Of a stretch of DNA of 64,000 nucleotides, positions 18,122-26,942 are shown piece after piece. The notes under the pieces are model-generated. The model had not been told where the DNA came from, ran no database searches, and was given only the letters and a program-made list of their open reading frames with translations. The stretch's first letter is position 1; every line of letters begins with the position of its first letter. The translations under genes were made by a program, and so were the position numbers. Source of the DNA: Fodinibacter sp963811825 (GTDB lineage Bacteria > Actinomycetota > Actinomycetes > Actinomycetales > Dermatophilaceae); assembly GCA_963811825.1 (NCBI GenBank), contig CAWESS010000029.1, forward strand, positions 186,001 through 250,000. The letters are read 5' to 3'.

Positions 18122-20223
18122 CGCGAGCCCTCCTTGGTGACGACGAGGTTGCCGAACGCGTCGACGCGCACGGTGAAGCCGGGGTGGACCGGGACCGTCG
18201 AGCCGAACTCCTCGACGATCGCCGGGCCCGAGAAGGTGTCGCCGGCACGCAGGTCCGGGCGCCAGTGGACGTCGGTGGTGACGTACCCGGCATCCGCGTC
18301 GAAGCAGACCGTGCGCGTCGAGCGAGCCGTCAGGGGGCCGTCGGCGCGGGTGGGGACCTCGAGCAGCTCGGGCCGGGTGATCGGGCCCACGCCGGTCACC
18401 CGCAGGTTGACCCACTCGACCTGCTGGCGCGGGTCGTCGCGGAAGTCGTAGCCGTACAGCTGGCGGTGCTCGTCGTGGAAGCGGTCGGCGACGGCCACGG
18501 CATACGCCTCGTCGACGTGGCCGAGCGCCGCCGGCACCCGCACCTCGTAGGCCTGTCCGAAGTAGCGCAGGTCGACGGTGCGCACGTACTGGTGGTGCTC
18601 GCGGGCGAAACCCTCGGTGTCCAGCGCGGTCGCTGCCTTGGCGGTGAGGTCGTCGAAGATCTCCTCGATGGCTGCGTGGTCCAGGCTCGTGTGGCGGGCG
18701 ACGTGGGTCTGGACGTAGTCGTTCTTGACGTCGACCGTCAGCAGGCCGAACGCGCTGACGTTGCCGGGGTTCTGCGGCACGACGACCCCGGCGAGGTCGA
18801 GCACGTCGACGAGTCGGCAGGCGAGGAGTGAGCCCGAACCGCCGAACGTCGTCAGCATGAAGTCGCGCACGTCGAGCCCGCGCTTGACCGACACCTGGCG
18901 CAGGGCGTTGGCCTGGTTCCACGCCGAGATCTCGAGAATGCCTGTCGCGCAGTGCTCTTCGTCAAGCCCCAGGCGCGCCGCCAGGTCACGGATGCCGCGG
19001 CGAGCCGCCTCCACGTCGAGCGGGATCTCGCCGCCCAACAGGTGGGGAGGGATGCGGCCGAGGACGACGTGCGCGTCGGTGATCGTCGGCTCCGTGCCGC
19101 CCTTGCCGTAGCAGAGCGGCCCGGGGTCGGCCCCGGCTGACTGCGGACCGACCTTGAGGGTGCCCTCGGGCGTGACCCAGGCGATCGACCCACCGCCGGC
19201 GCCGACGGTGACGACGTCGATCATCGGGATCTTGCTCGGGTAGGCGCCGACGGTGCCCTCGGTCGTGAGGGTCGGCTCGCCGTCGAGCACGACCGAGACG
19301 TCGGTGGAGGTGCCGCCACCGTCGCAGGTCAGCACCTTGCCGAAGCCGGCCCGACGCGCGATGAGGGCGGCGCCCAGTGCCCCGGCGGCCGGCCCGGACA
19401 GCACCGTGGTGATCGGCTGGTGCACGACCTCGTCGGCGGACAACACCCCGCCGTTGGACTTCATGACGAAGAACGGGATCGGACGCCCACCCGTGAAGCC
19501 GTCGAGGCGCTCGTGGATGTTCCTCACGTACCGGCTGACGTTGGGCTTGACCGCGGCGTCGACGAGCGTGGTCATCGACCGCTCGTACTCGCGGTACTCG
19601 CGCAGCACCTCCGAGCTGATCGACACGATGGCCTCGGGGTGCTCGTGGAGCAGCACCTCGCGCATCGCGAGCTCGTGGGCGTCGTTGGCGTAGGAGTGCA
19701 GCAGGCAGATGCCGATCGTCGTGATGCCGCGCTCCCGGAACCACCGCGCCGCGGCGATCGCCGACTCCACGTCGAACGGGCGGATCTCGTGGCCCTCGAA
19801 GTCCATCCGGCCACCGATGGTCCGCACGTGGTCGGCCTCGACGATGCGCGGCGGCTTGACCCAGAAGTAGGAGTTTCCGTAGCCGTCGGGCACGGCCTGG
19901 CGGGCGATCTCGAGCATGAACTCGTAGCCCTGCGTCGTGATGAACCCGAGGCGCTCGACCTTGCCCTCGAGCAGCTTGTTCGTGGCGACGGTGGTGCCGT
20001 GGCTGACGGCGGTGATGTCGCGGCCGGTCGCGCCGAGGATGCCGAGGATCTTCTCGATGCCGGCGATGAACCCGTCCGCGGGGTTGGCCGGGGTGCTCGG
20101 GGTCTTCGTCGTGACGAGCTCGCCGCTGTCCTCGTCGAAGGCCACGACGTCGGTGAAGGTTCCTCCGGTGTCGATCCCCACGCGGATGCGCCGGTTCGAG
20201 GTGGTCGTCTGCGCGTCAGCCAT
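18118..20223 (-). CDS. hyuA: hydantoinase A / 5-oxoprolinase-type ATP-binding subunit
   Basis: 701 residues. The N-terminal RIRVGIDTGGTFTDVV and VSHGTTVATNKLLEG, then TCDGGGTSTDVSVV and VGAGGGSIAWVTPEG, are the phosphate and adenosine motifs of the ASKHA fold used by HyuA. QSAGADPGPLCYGKGG and TTFGGSGSLLACRLVD are further signatures. With HyuB it hydrolyses a cyclic amide with ATP. It is the first gene of hyuA-hyuB-nmrA. The operator-like inverted repeat at 20257-20277 lies 34 bases upstream of the ATG, a position where a regulator would control the promoter. Confidence 0.9.
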   Translation of the reverse strand: MADAQTTTSNRRIRVGIDTGGTFTDVVAFDEDSGELVTTKTPSTPANPADGFIAGIEKILGILGATGRDITAVSHGTTVATNKLLEGKVERLGFITTQGYEFMLEIARQAVPDGYGNSYFWVKPPRIVEADHVRTIGGRMDFEGHEIRPFDVESAIAAARWFRERGITTIGICLLHSYANDAHELAMREVLLHEHPEAIVSISSEVLREYREYERSMTTLVDAAVKPNVSRYVRNIHERLDGFTGGRPIPFFVMKSNGGVLSADEVVHQPITTVLSGPAAGALGAALIARRAGFGKVLTCDGGGTSTDVSVVLDGEPTLTTEGTVGAYPSKIPMIDVVTVGAGGGSIAWVTPEGTLKVGPQSAGADPGPLCYGKGGTEPTITDAHVVLGRIPPHLLGGEIPLDVEAARRGIRDLAARLGLDEEHCATGILEISAWNQANALRQVSVKRGLDVRDFMLTTFGGSGSLLACRLVDVLDLAGVVVPQNPGNVSAFGLLTVDVKNDYVQTHVARHTSLDHAAIEEIFDDLTAKAATALDTEGFAREHHQYVRTVDLRYFGQAYEVRVPAALGHVDEAYAVAVADRFHDEHRQLYGYDFRDDPRQQVEWVNLRVTGVGPITRPELLEVPTRADGPLTARSTRTVCFDADAGYVTTDVHWRPDLRAGDTFSGPAIVEEFGSTVPVHPGFTVRVDAFGNLVVTKEGSR

Positions 20224-20256
20224 GCGTCAGATTCAATCCCGGATGCCGTCCGCCCA

Positions 20257-20277
20257 CGTTGGCAATGTGTGCCAACG
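20257..20277. promoter_or_regulatory. operator-like inverted repeat upstream of hyuA
   Basis: CGTTGGCA-ATGTG-TGCCAACG, a perfect 8-bp inverted repeat with a 5-base spacer. Its half-site is the CGTTGGCAA motif also found before the carbamate kinase, permease and DUF2877 genes. Another GCCAAC half-site lies at 20296-20301. Confidence 0.55.
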
Positions 20278-20320
20278 ACCCGCGGCATCCGTCCCAGGAG
20301 TCGCCAACTGCCCGCTCTGG

Positions 20321-21053
20321 TCACGCCGCTCCGGCGAAGTGCTCTCGCAGCACGGCAGCCCACGGGTGACGGGGCACCTCGGGGTGGAGCAGCGCCACTC
20401 CCGCGCAGTACTTGCTCACCGCGAGTGGCCGCACCCCGAGCCGCTGGATCGCACGGAGCACCGGATCGCGCTCGGTGGCCGTCTTGACCTCGAGCAGCAC
20501 CCGGTCGGTGAGGGCCGTCACCGTGCCCGGCTCGCCGCTGCACGTCAGGTCGGCGTCGATGGTCAACCGCACCGGCCGGCGCGCGTGGACCAGGGTGGTG
20601 CGACGGTAGGTCGTGAGCAACGACGGTTCCAGCGCCTCGGGGGGCCGGATGCCGGCTTCCGCGAGCACGGCGCCGAGGTGGGCGCGCGCGCTCGGCAGTC
20701 AGGGTGTGCGACAGCTCGGGCGCGTGCGGGGTCCGCAGCTTCTCGGTCGACCCGCGGGCCCCCTCGAGCTTGACCTCGAACATGCACAGGTCTGAGTCGA
20801 CGTAGTGGCGAGTGCGTGCCTTGAACCGGAGCCGTCGCCCCTGGACGTGGTCGCGGTAGGTGCGCCACTGCGCGGTGTCGAAGTACGTCGACGCGTAGCG
20901 GAACTGCCGCAGCCCGTCGATCTCGAGCACCTCGACCTCGTCGCCGAGGTGCCGCACGAGAGCGGCGAGCACCGACGGGTAGACGATGAACTTGGTGTCG
21001 ACCCGGGTCTGCAGCCCAGCCCGGGCGACCAGCTCGGGGAGCGACGACGGCAT
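20321..21053 (-). CDS. VTC-domain polyphosphate polymerase-like protein, frameshifted
   Basis: Carries the VTC tunnel-fold motifs in order: QTRVDTKFIV, YASTYFDTAQW, RRLRFKARTRHY, MFEVKLEG with STEK, and near the end LLEVKTATERDP and SKYCAGVALLHP. This fold makes inorganic polyphosphate from nucleotide in yeast Vtc4; bacterial forms usually sit beside DUF4956 membrane proteins, as here. A frame change near 20690 divides the gene. The start at 21053 is tentative, because the upstream frame joins the DUF4956 gene ambiguously. Confidence 0.7.
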
Positions 21054-21099
21054 CCAGCTCGGCGACGCACGAGCGGGCCGCGGATGCGGCGTGCCCGCT

Positions 21100-21739
21100 C
21101 ACCGGAGGGCCCGGGACCGGGTCGCCACGACGGGAGGTGTCGAGAGGTTCGTGCCCGACCGGAGCGGGTTCTGGCATCCGGGGGGTCTCCACCTCGACGA
21201 CGACCACCATGACCTCGCGGACGTAGTCGACCTCCTCCACGGTCGCGGCGACGACCGGGGTGCGCAGCCGCGCCGTCAGGTCCGCGCACAGGGCCGCGTG
21301 GTCGTCGTGCACGACGTCGAGCACCACGCGGCGCTTCTCGGTCGGGCGTGAGGCGATGGCCGCCGCTCCCCGGTCGAGGACGACGAGCGACCCCGAGCAG
21401 GAGCACGTTGATGGCGACCATGAACGGCAGCCACGTGGCGCCGAGTGAGTTCACGAGCCCCAGGACCAGCGCGACGAAGTAGTACGCGACCTCGGTCTGC
21501 GAGATCGCCGTCGACCGGAGCCGGATGATCGACAGGATGCCGAACAGCCCCATCCCCAGCGCGAGGCCCGCGTCGGCACCGGCGAGCAGTGCGACAGCGC
21601 CGAACACGCCGAGGTTGAGCACGACGTAGGACAGGGCGAGGTCGGACTTCGTGTGGCGGGGTCGGTAGACCGCGAACACGAGCGTCAGGATGACGACGAC
21701 GTCGATCGCGAGGCCGATGAGGATGGTCGTGAGGTCCAT
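21100..21739 (-). CDS. DUF4956 membrane protein, frameshifted
   Basis: Begins MDLTTILIGLAIDVVVILTLV; the motif YRPRHTKSDLALSYVVLNLG and the repeated-glycine segment LALGMGLFGILSIIRLRS are typical of DUF4956 proteins, membrane partners of VTC-domain proteins. Three or four membrane segments precede a soluble C-terminal part that changes frame near 21380 and ends around 21100 (exact stop uncertain). No ribosome-binding site was used to choose the start; the clear N-terminal membrane helix sets it. Confidence 0.65.
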
Positions 21740-21911
21740 CGATGCTCCCTGGTGACGAGGCGAGGACACGTCGTCCCGCCGAGATGAACAGCGTCGGGCG
21801 CGCAGATGACAGGGAGGTGGCGCGGCGATGAGAGGACTCTCATCGCAGATGAGAGCACTCTCATGGGAAATCCTGACCACGATGCCCACCGATGCCGAGC
21901 ACGATGGACAC

Positions 21912-22333
21912 ATGATGTCTCGACGCCGCCTCGTGGCCCTGTGGATGGCTGGTGGCGTGGCCGCGGCGCTCGCCCTGACGCTGGCCTCCGGGGCCGCCTC
22001 GTCCGCCCCGAGCCTGGGGACGTCGATCGACCTCGACGAGGCGTCGCAGCTGCAGGGCGGAGCCGGTGCGGTGGGTGCGTCGACGTCCCCGTCGCCGACT
22101 GCCTCACCGACGGCCACTCCCACCGTAGTCACCCCCCAAGCCCCTCGTCACCGCCGGCCCCGAAGGCCACCCCCGCGCCGAAGAAGCGGCCGGTCGTCGT
22201 GGCGCCCGCCCGCCCGCCGGTCAAGGTCCCGGCTCGGCCTTAACGCTCCGGCGCCGGCCACCGGACGACGACCGACGATGACGACGCGGACGGCGATGAT
22301 GATGGGGATGATGACGACGGTGACGACGACTGA
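21912..22333 (+). CDS. exported protein with acidic Asp-rich tail, frameshifted
   Basis: Starts MMSRRRLVALWMAGGVAAAL, a signal peptide or anchor. A Ser/Thr/Pro-rich linker (TSPSPTASPTATPT), a Pro/Lys/Ala stretch and a C-terminus that is almost all aspartate and glycine follow. Two frame changes, near 22130 and 22240, are needed to join these parts; each side keeps the same biased composition. I do not recognise the family. The acidic tail could bind cations. It sits between the VTC/DUF4956 pair and a two-component system and overlaps the start of the sensor gene. Confidence 0.4.
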
Positions 22334-23864
22334 GTCGGCTCCTCCTCGCGGGCGACCGGCCTTCGGACGCCTGCCGTCACTCTCGGTTCGCACGCGTCTG
22401 GTCGGGTCGGTCGCCGTGTTGTCGCGCTGGGCTTCATCGGAGCGGGTGCTGCGGCGCTCTTCGTCGAGCGCCAGCGCATCGAGACGCGGGTCGAGCAGTC
22501 CCTCGCGCGCGAGATCGGGGAGTTCACCGAGCTCGCGAGCGCAGGGATCAGGACCCGCGAACCGGGCAGCGTTTCGCCGACGCCGAGAGCCTCGTGACGT
22601 TGTCGATGGAGCGCAACATCCCCGACCAGCACGAGACCCACCTCGCGTTCCTCGCTGCACTCACGATCGTGCCCGTCGACGGCACGCGGCTCGCTGCACC
22701 TCGACCCCGACTTCCGCAGCCAGGTCACGGGAGCGGTCGTGCCGGGCTACGGGACGTACCAGTCGGCTGACCAGGGGCGGGTCGCGTATGCCGTGATGCC
22801 CTTCACCAAGGACGGCCAGCGCAGCCACTTCATCACCGCGTACTTCGTCGACCGCGAGTTCGACGAGCTCGCCGAGACGATCTGGCTGTACGCCGTGGCT
22901 GCCGCCTTCGCCTGGGCCGGTCTCGTGCTGGCCGCGTGGCTGCTCGCCCGCCGCATCCTCCAACCGATCGAGGAGCTGCGAAGCACCGCGGCGACCATCA
23001 CCGAGACGGACGTGTCCAAGCGCATCGATGGTGACCGGGGCGCGACGAGGTCGCTGATCTCGGACGTACCGTGAACGGCATGCTCGACCGGCTCGAGGAA
23101 GCCCTCGACTCCCAGCGCCGCATGCTCGACGACGCGGGCCATGAGCTGAAGACGCCGATCACGGTCATCCGTGGCCACCTCGAGCTCATGGACGAGCACG
23201 ACGCGAGCGACGTCGCGAGCCACCCGAGACCTGTCCATCGACGAGCTCGACCGGATGGCCCGCCTGGTCGAGGACCTCCTCGTGCTCGCCAAGGCACGTC
23301 GACCCGACTTCCTGCGCCGCCGCGACGTCGACGTGGCCGCCGTCGTGCGCAGCACCTACGACAAGGCGCAGGCGCTGGCCCCCCGACGCTGGGTCGCTCG
23401 ACCCGATGACGCCGGTACCGGCGCGCGTGGATTCGGATCGCCTCACCCAGGCCCTGCTCCAGCTCGCGAGCAACGCGGTGGCCGTGACCGATGAGGGCGA
23501 CACCATCGGGTTCGGCTGCGCACCCGGGCCCGGACGGCGTCCGGCTGTGGGTGCGGGACACCGGGCCCGGGCGTGCCCCCCGGCGACAGGCTGCGCATCT
23601 TCGAGCGCTTCGAGTCCGGTGCTCGCGCGAGCCGAGGGCCGCAGCACCGGGTTGGGCCTGGCCATCGTCTCGGCCATCGCGCGTGCCCACGGGGGCACCG
23701 CGCGCGTCGTCTCGGCCGGCCTCGCCGGTGGCTCGCGCTTCATCCTCGAGGTGCCCACGACCCACCCCGACCCCGACCACGGACGATCGTGGCCCGACCA
23801 GGAGGACTACGACTCCGTGACGACCATCTTCGAGCGAGTCAACGCCGGGGCGGGGCGGTCATGA
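22308..23864 (+). pseudogene. sensor histidine kinase with many frame breaks
   Basis: Pieces in all three frames rebuild one OmpR-type sensor kinase of about 515 residues. Order: TM1 (SVRTRLVGSVAVL), an extracellular domain, TM2 (WLYAVAAAFAWAGLVLAAWL), HAMP (LARRILQPIEELRSTA), H-box DDAGHELKTPITVIRG, N-box LLQLASNAVAVTD, G1 VRDTGPG and G2 STGLGLAIVSAIARAHGG. About eight single-base frame changes occur in 1.5 kb, yet every catalytic motif is intact. That fits clustered sequencing errors better than old decay. It overlaps the response regulator start (ATGA). Confidence 0.7.
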
Positions 23865-24525
23865 GCCGCATCCTCGTGGCCGAGGACGAGCCGCGCATCG
23901 CCTCCTTCGTCGCCAAGGGACTGACCGCGAGCGGGCTCGTGCCGGAGGTCTCCGGTGACGGTGCGTCGGCTCTGGCCCTGACCCTCACGGGCGATTTCGA
24001 CCTGCTCGTGCTGGACATCGGCCTGCCGGGGATGGACGGGTTCGAGGTGCTGCGGCGCATCCGCGAGGCCGGCAACGGCATCCCGATCATCATCCTCACG
24101 GCCCGCGACTCCGCTGCCGACACGATCGCAGGGCTGGAGGGCGGGGCCGACGACTACATGCCCAAGCCGTTCAGCTTCGGCGAGCTCCTGGCACGCATCC
24201 GGCTGCGCCTGCGGCCAGCTGCCGGGAGAGTCGCCGGCCACCGAGCTCACCGCCGGGGGAGTGGCGCCTCGACCTGCGCTCGCGCCAGGTGCGGGTCGCC
24301 GGCCGCACGACCGACCTCAGCGCGCGCGAGTTCCTCCTGCTCGAGGCCTTCCTGCGCCACCCCGGGCAGGTGCTCAGCCGCGAGCAGCTGCTCAGCCACG
24401 TGTGGGGCTACGACTTCGACCCGGGCTCCAACGTCGTCGACGTGTACGTGCGCTACCTGCGGCGAAAGATCGGCGCGGACGCGATCGAGACCGTGCGGGG
24501 CATGGGGTACCGGCTGCGAACCTGA
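23861..24525 (+). CDS. OmpR-family response regulator, frameshifted
   Basis: The receiver domain begins MSRILVAEDEPRIASF (acidic pair), with the phospho-acceptor in LLVLDIGLPGMDGFE, then ILTARDS and the lysine in DYMPKPFSFGELLARIR. The C-terminal winged helix is complete: LSAREFLLLEAFLRHPG, VLSREQLLSHVWGYDFDPGS, VDVYVRYLRRKIG, VRGMGYRLRT. Two frame changes in the linker (near 24220 and 24260) separate the domains. It is the cognate regulator of the kinase it overlaps; targets are unknown. Confidence 0.75.
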
Positions 24526-24552
24526 CCGACGGTGGCCTGCGCCACGACGCGG

Positions 24553-25345
24553 ATGCCGTGCCACCGTGGAAGCGTGTTCGGTGACGCCGCAGCCTACGAG
24601 CGGTTCATGGGGCGGTGGAGCGCCAGGCTTGCCCCGCTCCTCCTGGATGCCGTCGCCCTGAGTGGACCGCGGTCCGTCGTCGATGTCGGGTGCGGCACCG
24701 GGCACCTGGCGGCCGCCGTCGTCGCGCGCTGGCCCGCGTGCCGGGTGCTCGGTGTCGACCCGTCGCGTCCTTCGTGGCGGCAGCCGTCGAGCGACTGGCC
24801 GGCACCGCGGCAACCGTGCGGGTGGGCGATGCCATGGACCTGCCGGTCGCGGACGGCTCCGTCGACGCGGCGCTGGCGTCCCTCGTGCTGAACTTCGTGC
24901 CCGACCCGCAGCGCGCGGCGTCGGAGATGGCGCGCGCTACGCGCGCGGGCGGCGTGGTGGCGGCATCCGTGTGGGACTACGGGGGTGGCATGGGCATGCT
25001 GCGCACCTTCTGGGATGCCGTCGCCCGCCTCGACCCCCACGCGCCGGGGCAGGGCGGCGAGACCACCCCGCTCTCTCGCTCGGGCGGCCTGGCCGCGCTC
25101 TGGGACGCAACGGGTCTGACCGACGTCGTCGAGGGGGAGCTGACCATGGCCATGGCGTTCACGTCGTTCGAGGACTACTGGGAGCCCTTCCTGCTCGGGA
25201 CCGGCCCGGCCGGCGCCCACGTCGGCCGGACTGTCGGATGCCGGTCGCGCGGCACTGCGCGCGGACCTCGCGGTCCCGCCTCGGTCCGGGACCCTTCGAG
25301 CTGACGGCCAGCGCGCGGTGGGTGCGGGGCACCGTCCCCGCGTGA
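24553..25345 (+). CDS. class I SAM-dependent methyltransferase, frameshifted
   Basis: Motif I VVDVGCGTGHLAAAV, then VRVGDAMDLPVADGSVDAAL (motif post-I/II) and LVLNFVPDPQRAASEMARATRAGG give a methyltransferase of the UbiE/COQ5-like group, about 263 residues. Frame changes near 24770 and 25225 interrupt it. The start may be ATG 24553 or GTG 24574 (VFGDAAAYERFMGRWS, the usual N-terminus of the group). Substrate unknown. It follows the response regulator by 27 bases on the same strand. Confidence 0.65.
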
Positions 25346-25382
25346 CGGCATCCGAGGGATCGCTCGCGCCGCAGGCACGCGG

Positions 25383-26283
25383 TCAGGCGTGGGGGAAGGA
25401 GGTCTTCGCCGGGCCCTCGAGCTCGGCGCGGTGCCGCCGGATGAGGTCGAGGTTGCGGTCGCGCAGGTGGTCGAACCCCTGCTCGATGTTCGACCCCGGC
25501 GTGAGCGACGACAACGCCTCGGACGGGTCGAGCCGCGCCGAGACCCACCCCTCGTGGGTGGCCGCCTTGGCGACGATGTGCCCGATCGGGGTGACGATGT
25601 GCGAGTTGCCGAAGTAGAGAACCCCGGCCGGGTCGGCGCCCACGGCGTTCGCCCCGACGACGAAGACGTGGTTGTCGTAGGCCCGCGCCCGCGACGTGAG
25701 CTCCCAGATGTCGGCCGAGCGCAGCAGCGCCGACGGGCGGCAGATGACCTCGGCCCCCATGCACCGCCTGGATCCGCGAGAGCTCGGGGTAGTCGCCGTC
25801 GAAGCAGATGATCATGCCGATGCGGCCGAGGTCGGTGTCGCACACCGTCACCGTGTCCCCGGGCGTCACCCAGCCACCTCCGGACACGGCCTCGGAGCAG
25901 AACGGGTGCGTCTTGCGGTACACCCCGAGCAGCTCGCCCGCGGGGTCGATGAGGACCGAGGAGTTGTACACGACCTCGGGTGTCGGCCCCCGCTCATAGG
26001 TGCCCGCGACGAGGTGGGTGCCGAGCTCGGCCGCCACCGCCCGCAGCGGTTCGATGACCGGCCCGGGCAGCTCGGACACGAGCTCCCAGAGCTGCTCGGT
26101 CGAGCAGTCGGGAGTGAACCCCGTCGTCGCCGACTCGGGGAGCACGATGAGCTCGGCACCGGTGGCCGCGTGGCAGCGGCGGGTGATGTCGACCATCGCC
26201 TCGAGGTTGGCCGCCACCGAGGCCGCGGTCAGCGGGCCGGGAGCCGGGGCGAGCTGGACGGCCGCCGCCGTGAAGGCGCGCAT
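25383..26283 (-). CDS. carbon-nitrogen hydrolase (nitrilase-superfamily amidase), frameshifted
   Basis: Hydrolyses a non-peptide C-N bond in a small amide or N-carbamoyl compound. Glu of the triad is in AELIVLPESATTGF, Lys in LGVYRKTHPF and Cys in IGMIICFDGDYPE. ANAVGADPAGVLYFGNSHIV is in the C-terminal half. A one-base insertion near 25760 splits it; corrected length is about 299 residues, normal for the family. Its ATG overlaps the stop of the CoxG-like gene (TGATG), making it the last gene of the molybdenum hydroxylase operon. It could act on malonamate, ureidomalonate or another ring-opened intermediate. Confidence 0.78.
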
Positions 26284-26942
26284 CAGCGTCGCCGCCCGAG
26301 CCGGCTGCCGATGAGCACCCCGACCGCGACGAGGATGCCTCCGACGAGGGCGCCGGCCCCGAAGGTCGTGGCGCTGTCCATCGAGATCGAGGCGTTCGCG
26401 TTCGCTGTCGACTGGCGGCCGGGAAAGACGGTCTCGGATGCCGTCCGCGCGCCTCCCGCGACCGGCGCACCGAGCGCTGTCGTCGCCTCCGCGGGCACGA
26501 GCACACCGGCGATGTCCTGGTCGAGGGCGGTGAAGAACTGCCCGGCCATCTTCTTCGTGACCCCGGCGAGCATGCGCTGGCCGACGCCGCCGATGGCGCC
26601 ACCCACGGAGGCGTCGGCGTCGTAGGTGAGCTCGGTGCCACCGTCGGCCGACGGGGCGAAGTTCACCATGACCGTGGCGTCGATCGTGCCCGGCGCCCCG
26701 GCGCCGGTCGCCTTGAGCCGCAGCGAGCTGGGGGCGACCTTGTCGTGCAGGGAGACCTCCCCGGCGTACGTGCCCTTGATCGCCGCGACCCCGGCGGTCA
26801 CCGACATCGCGTAGCGGTCCTCCCCGAGGGTGCGCAGCGCCTCGCAGCCGGGGATGCAGCGCGCCAGCACGGCCGGGTCCTGGATCGCCTCCCACACCTT
26901 GTCGACCGGCGCCTGCAGCGTCGAGCCACCAGAGATCTTCAT
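26283..26942 (-). CDS. CoxG-like SRPBCC protein
   Basis: 219 residues. The first 150 match carbon monoxide dehydrogenase subunit G: MKISGGSTLQAPVDKVWEAI, DPAVLARCIPGCEAL, GVAAIKGTYAGEVSL and GTELTYDADASVGGAIGGVGQRM. A linker and a C-terminal hydrophobic helix (GALVGGILVAVGVLIGSRLG) followed by RRR anchor it to the membrane, as CoxG anchors molybdenum hydroxylases. It overlaps the large-subunit stop by 4 bases. Confidence 0.88.
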   Translation of the reverse strand: MKISGGSTLQAPVDKVWEAIQDPAVLARCIPGCEALRTLGEDRYAMSVTAGVAAIKGTYAGEVSLHDKVAPSSLRLKATGAGAPGTIDATVMVNFAPSADGGTELTYDADASVGGAIGGVGQRMLAGVTKKMAGQFFTALDQDIAGVLVPAEATTALGAPVAGGARTASETVFPGRQSTANANASISMDSATTFGAGALVGGILVAVGVLIGSRLGRRR

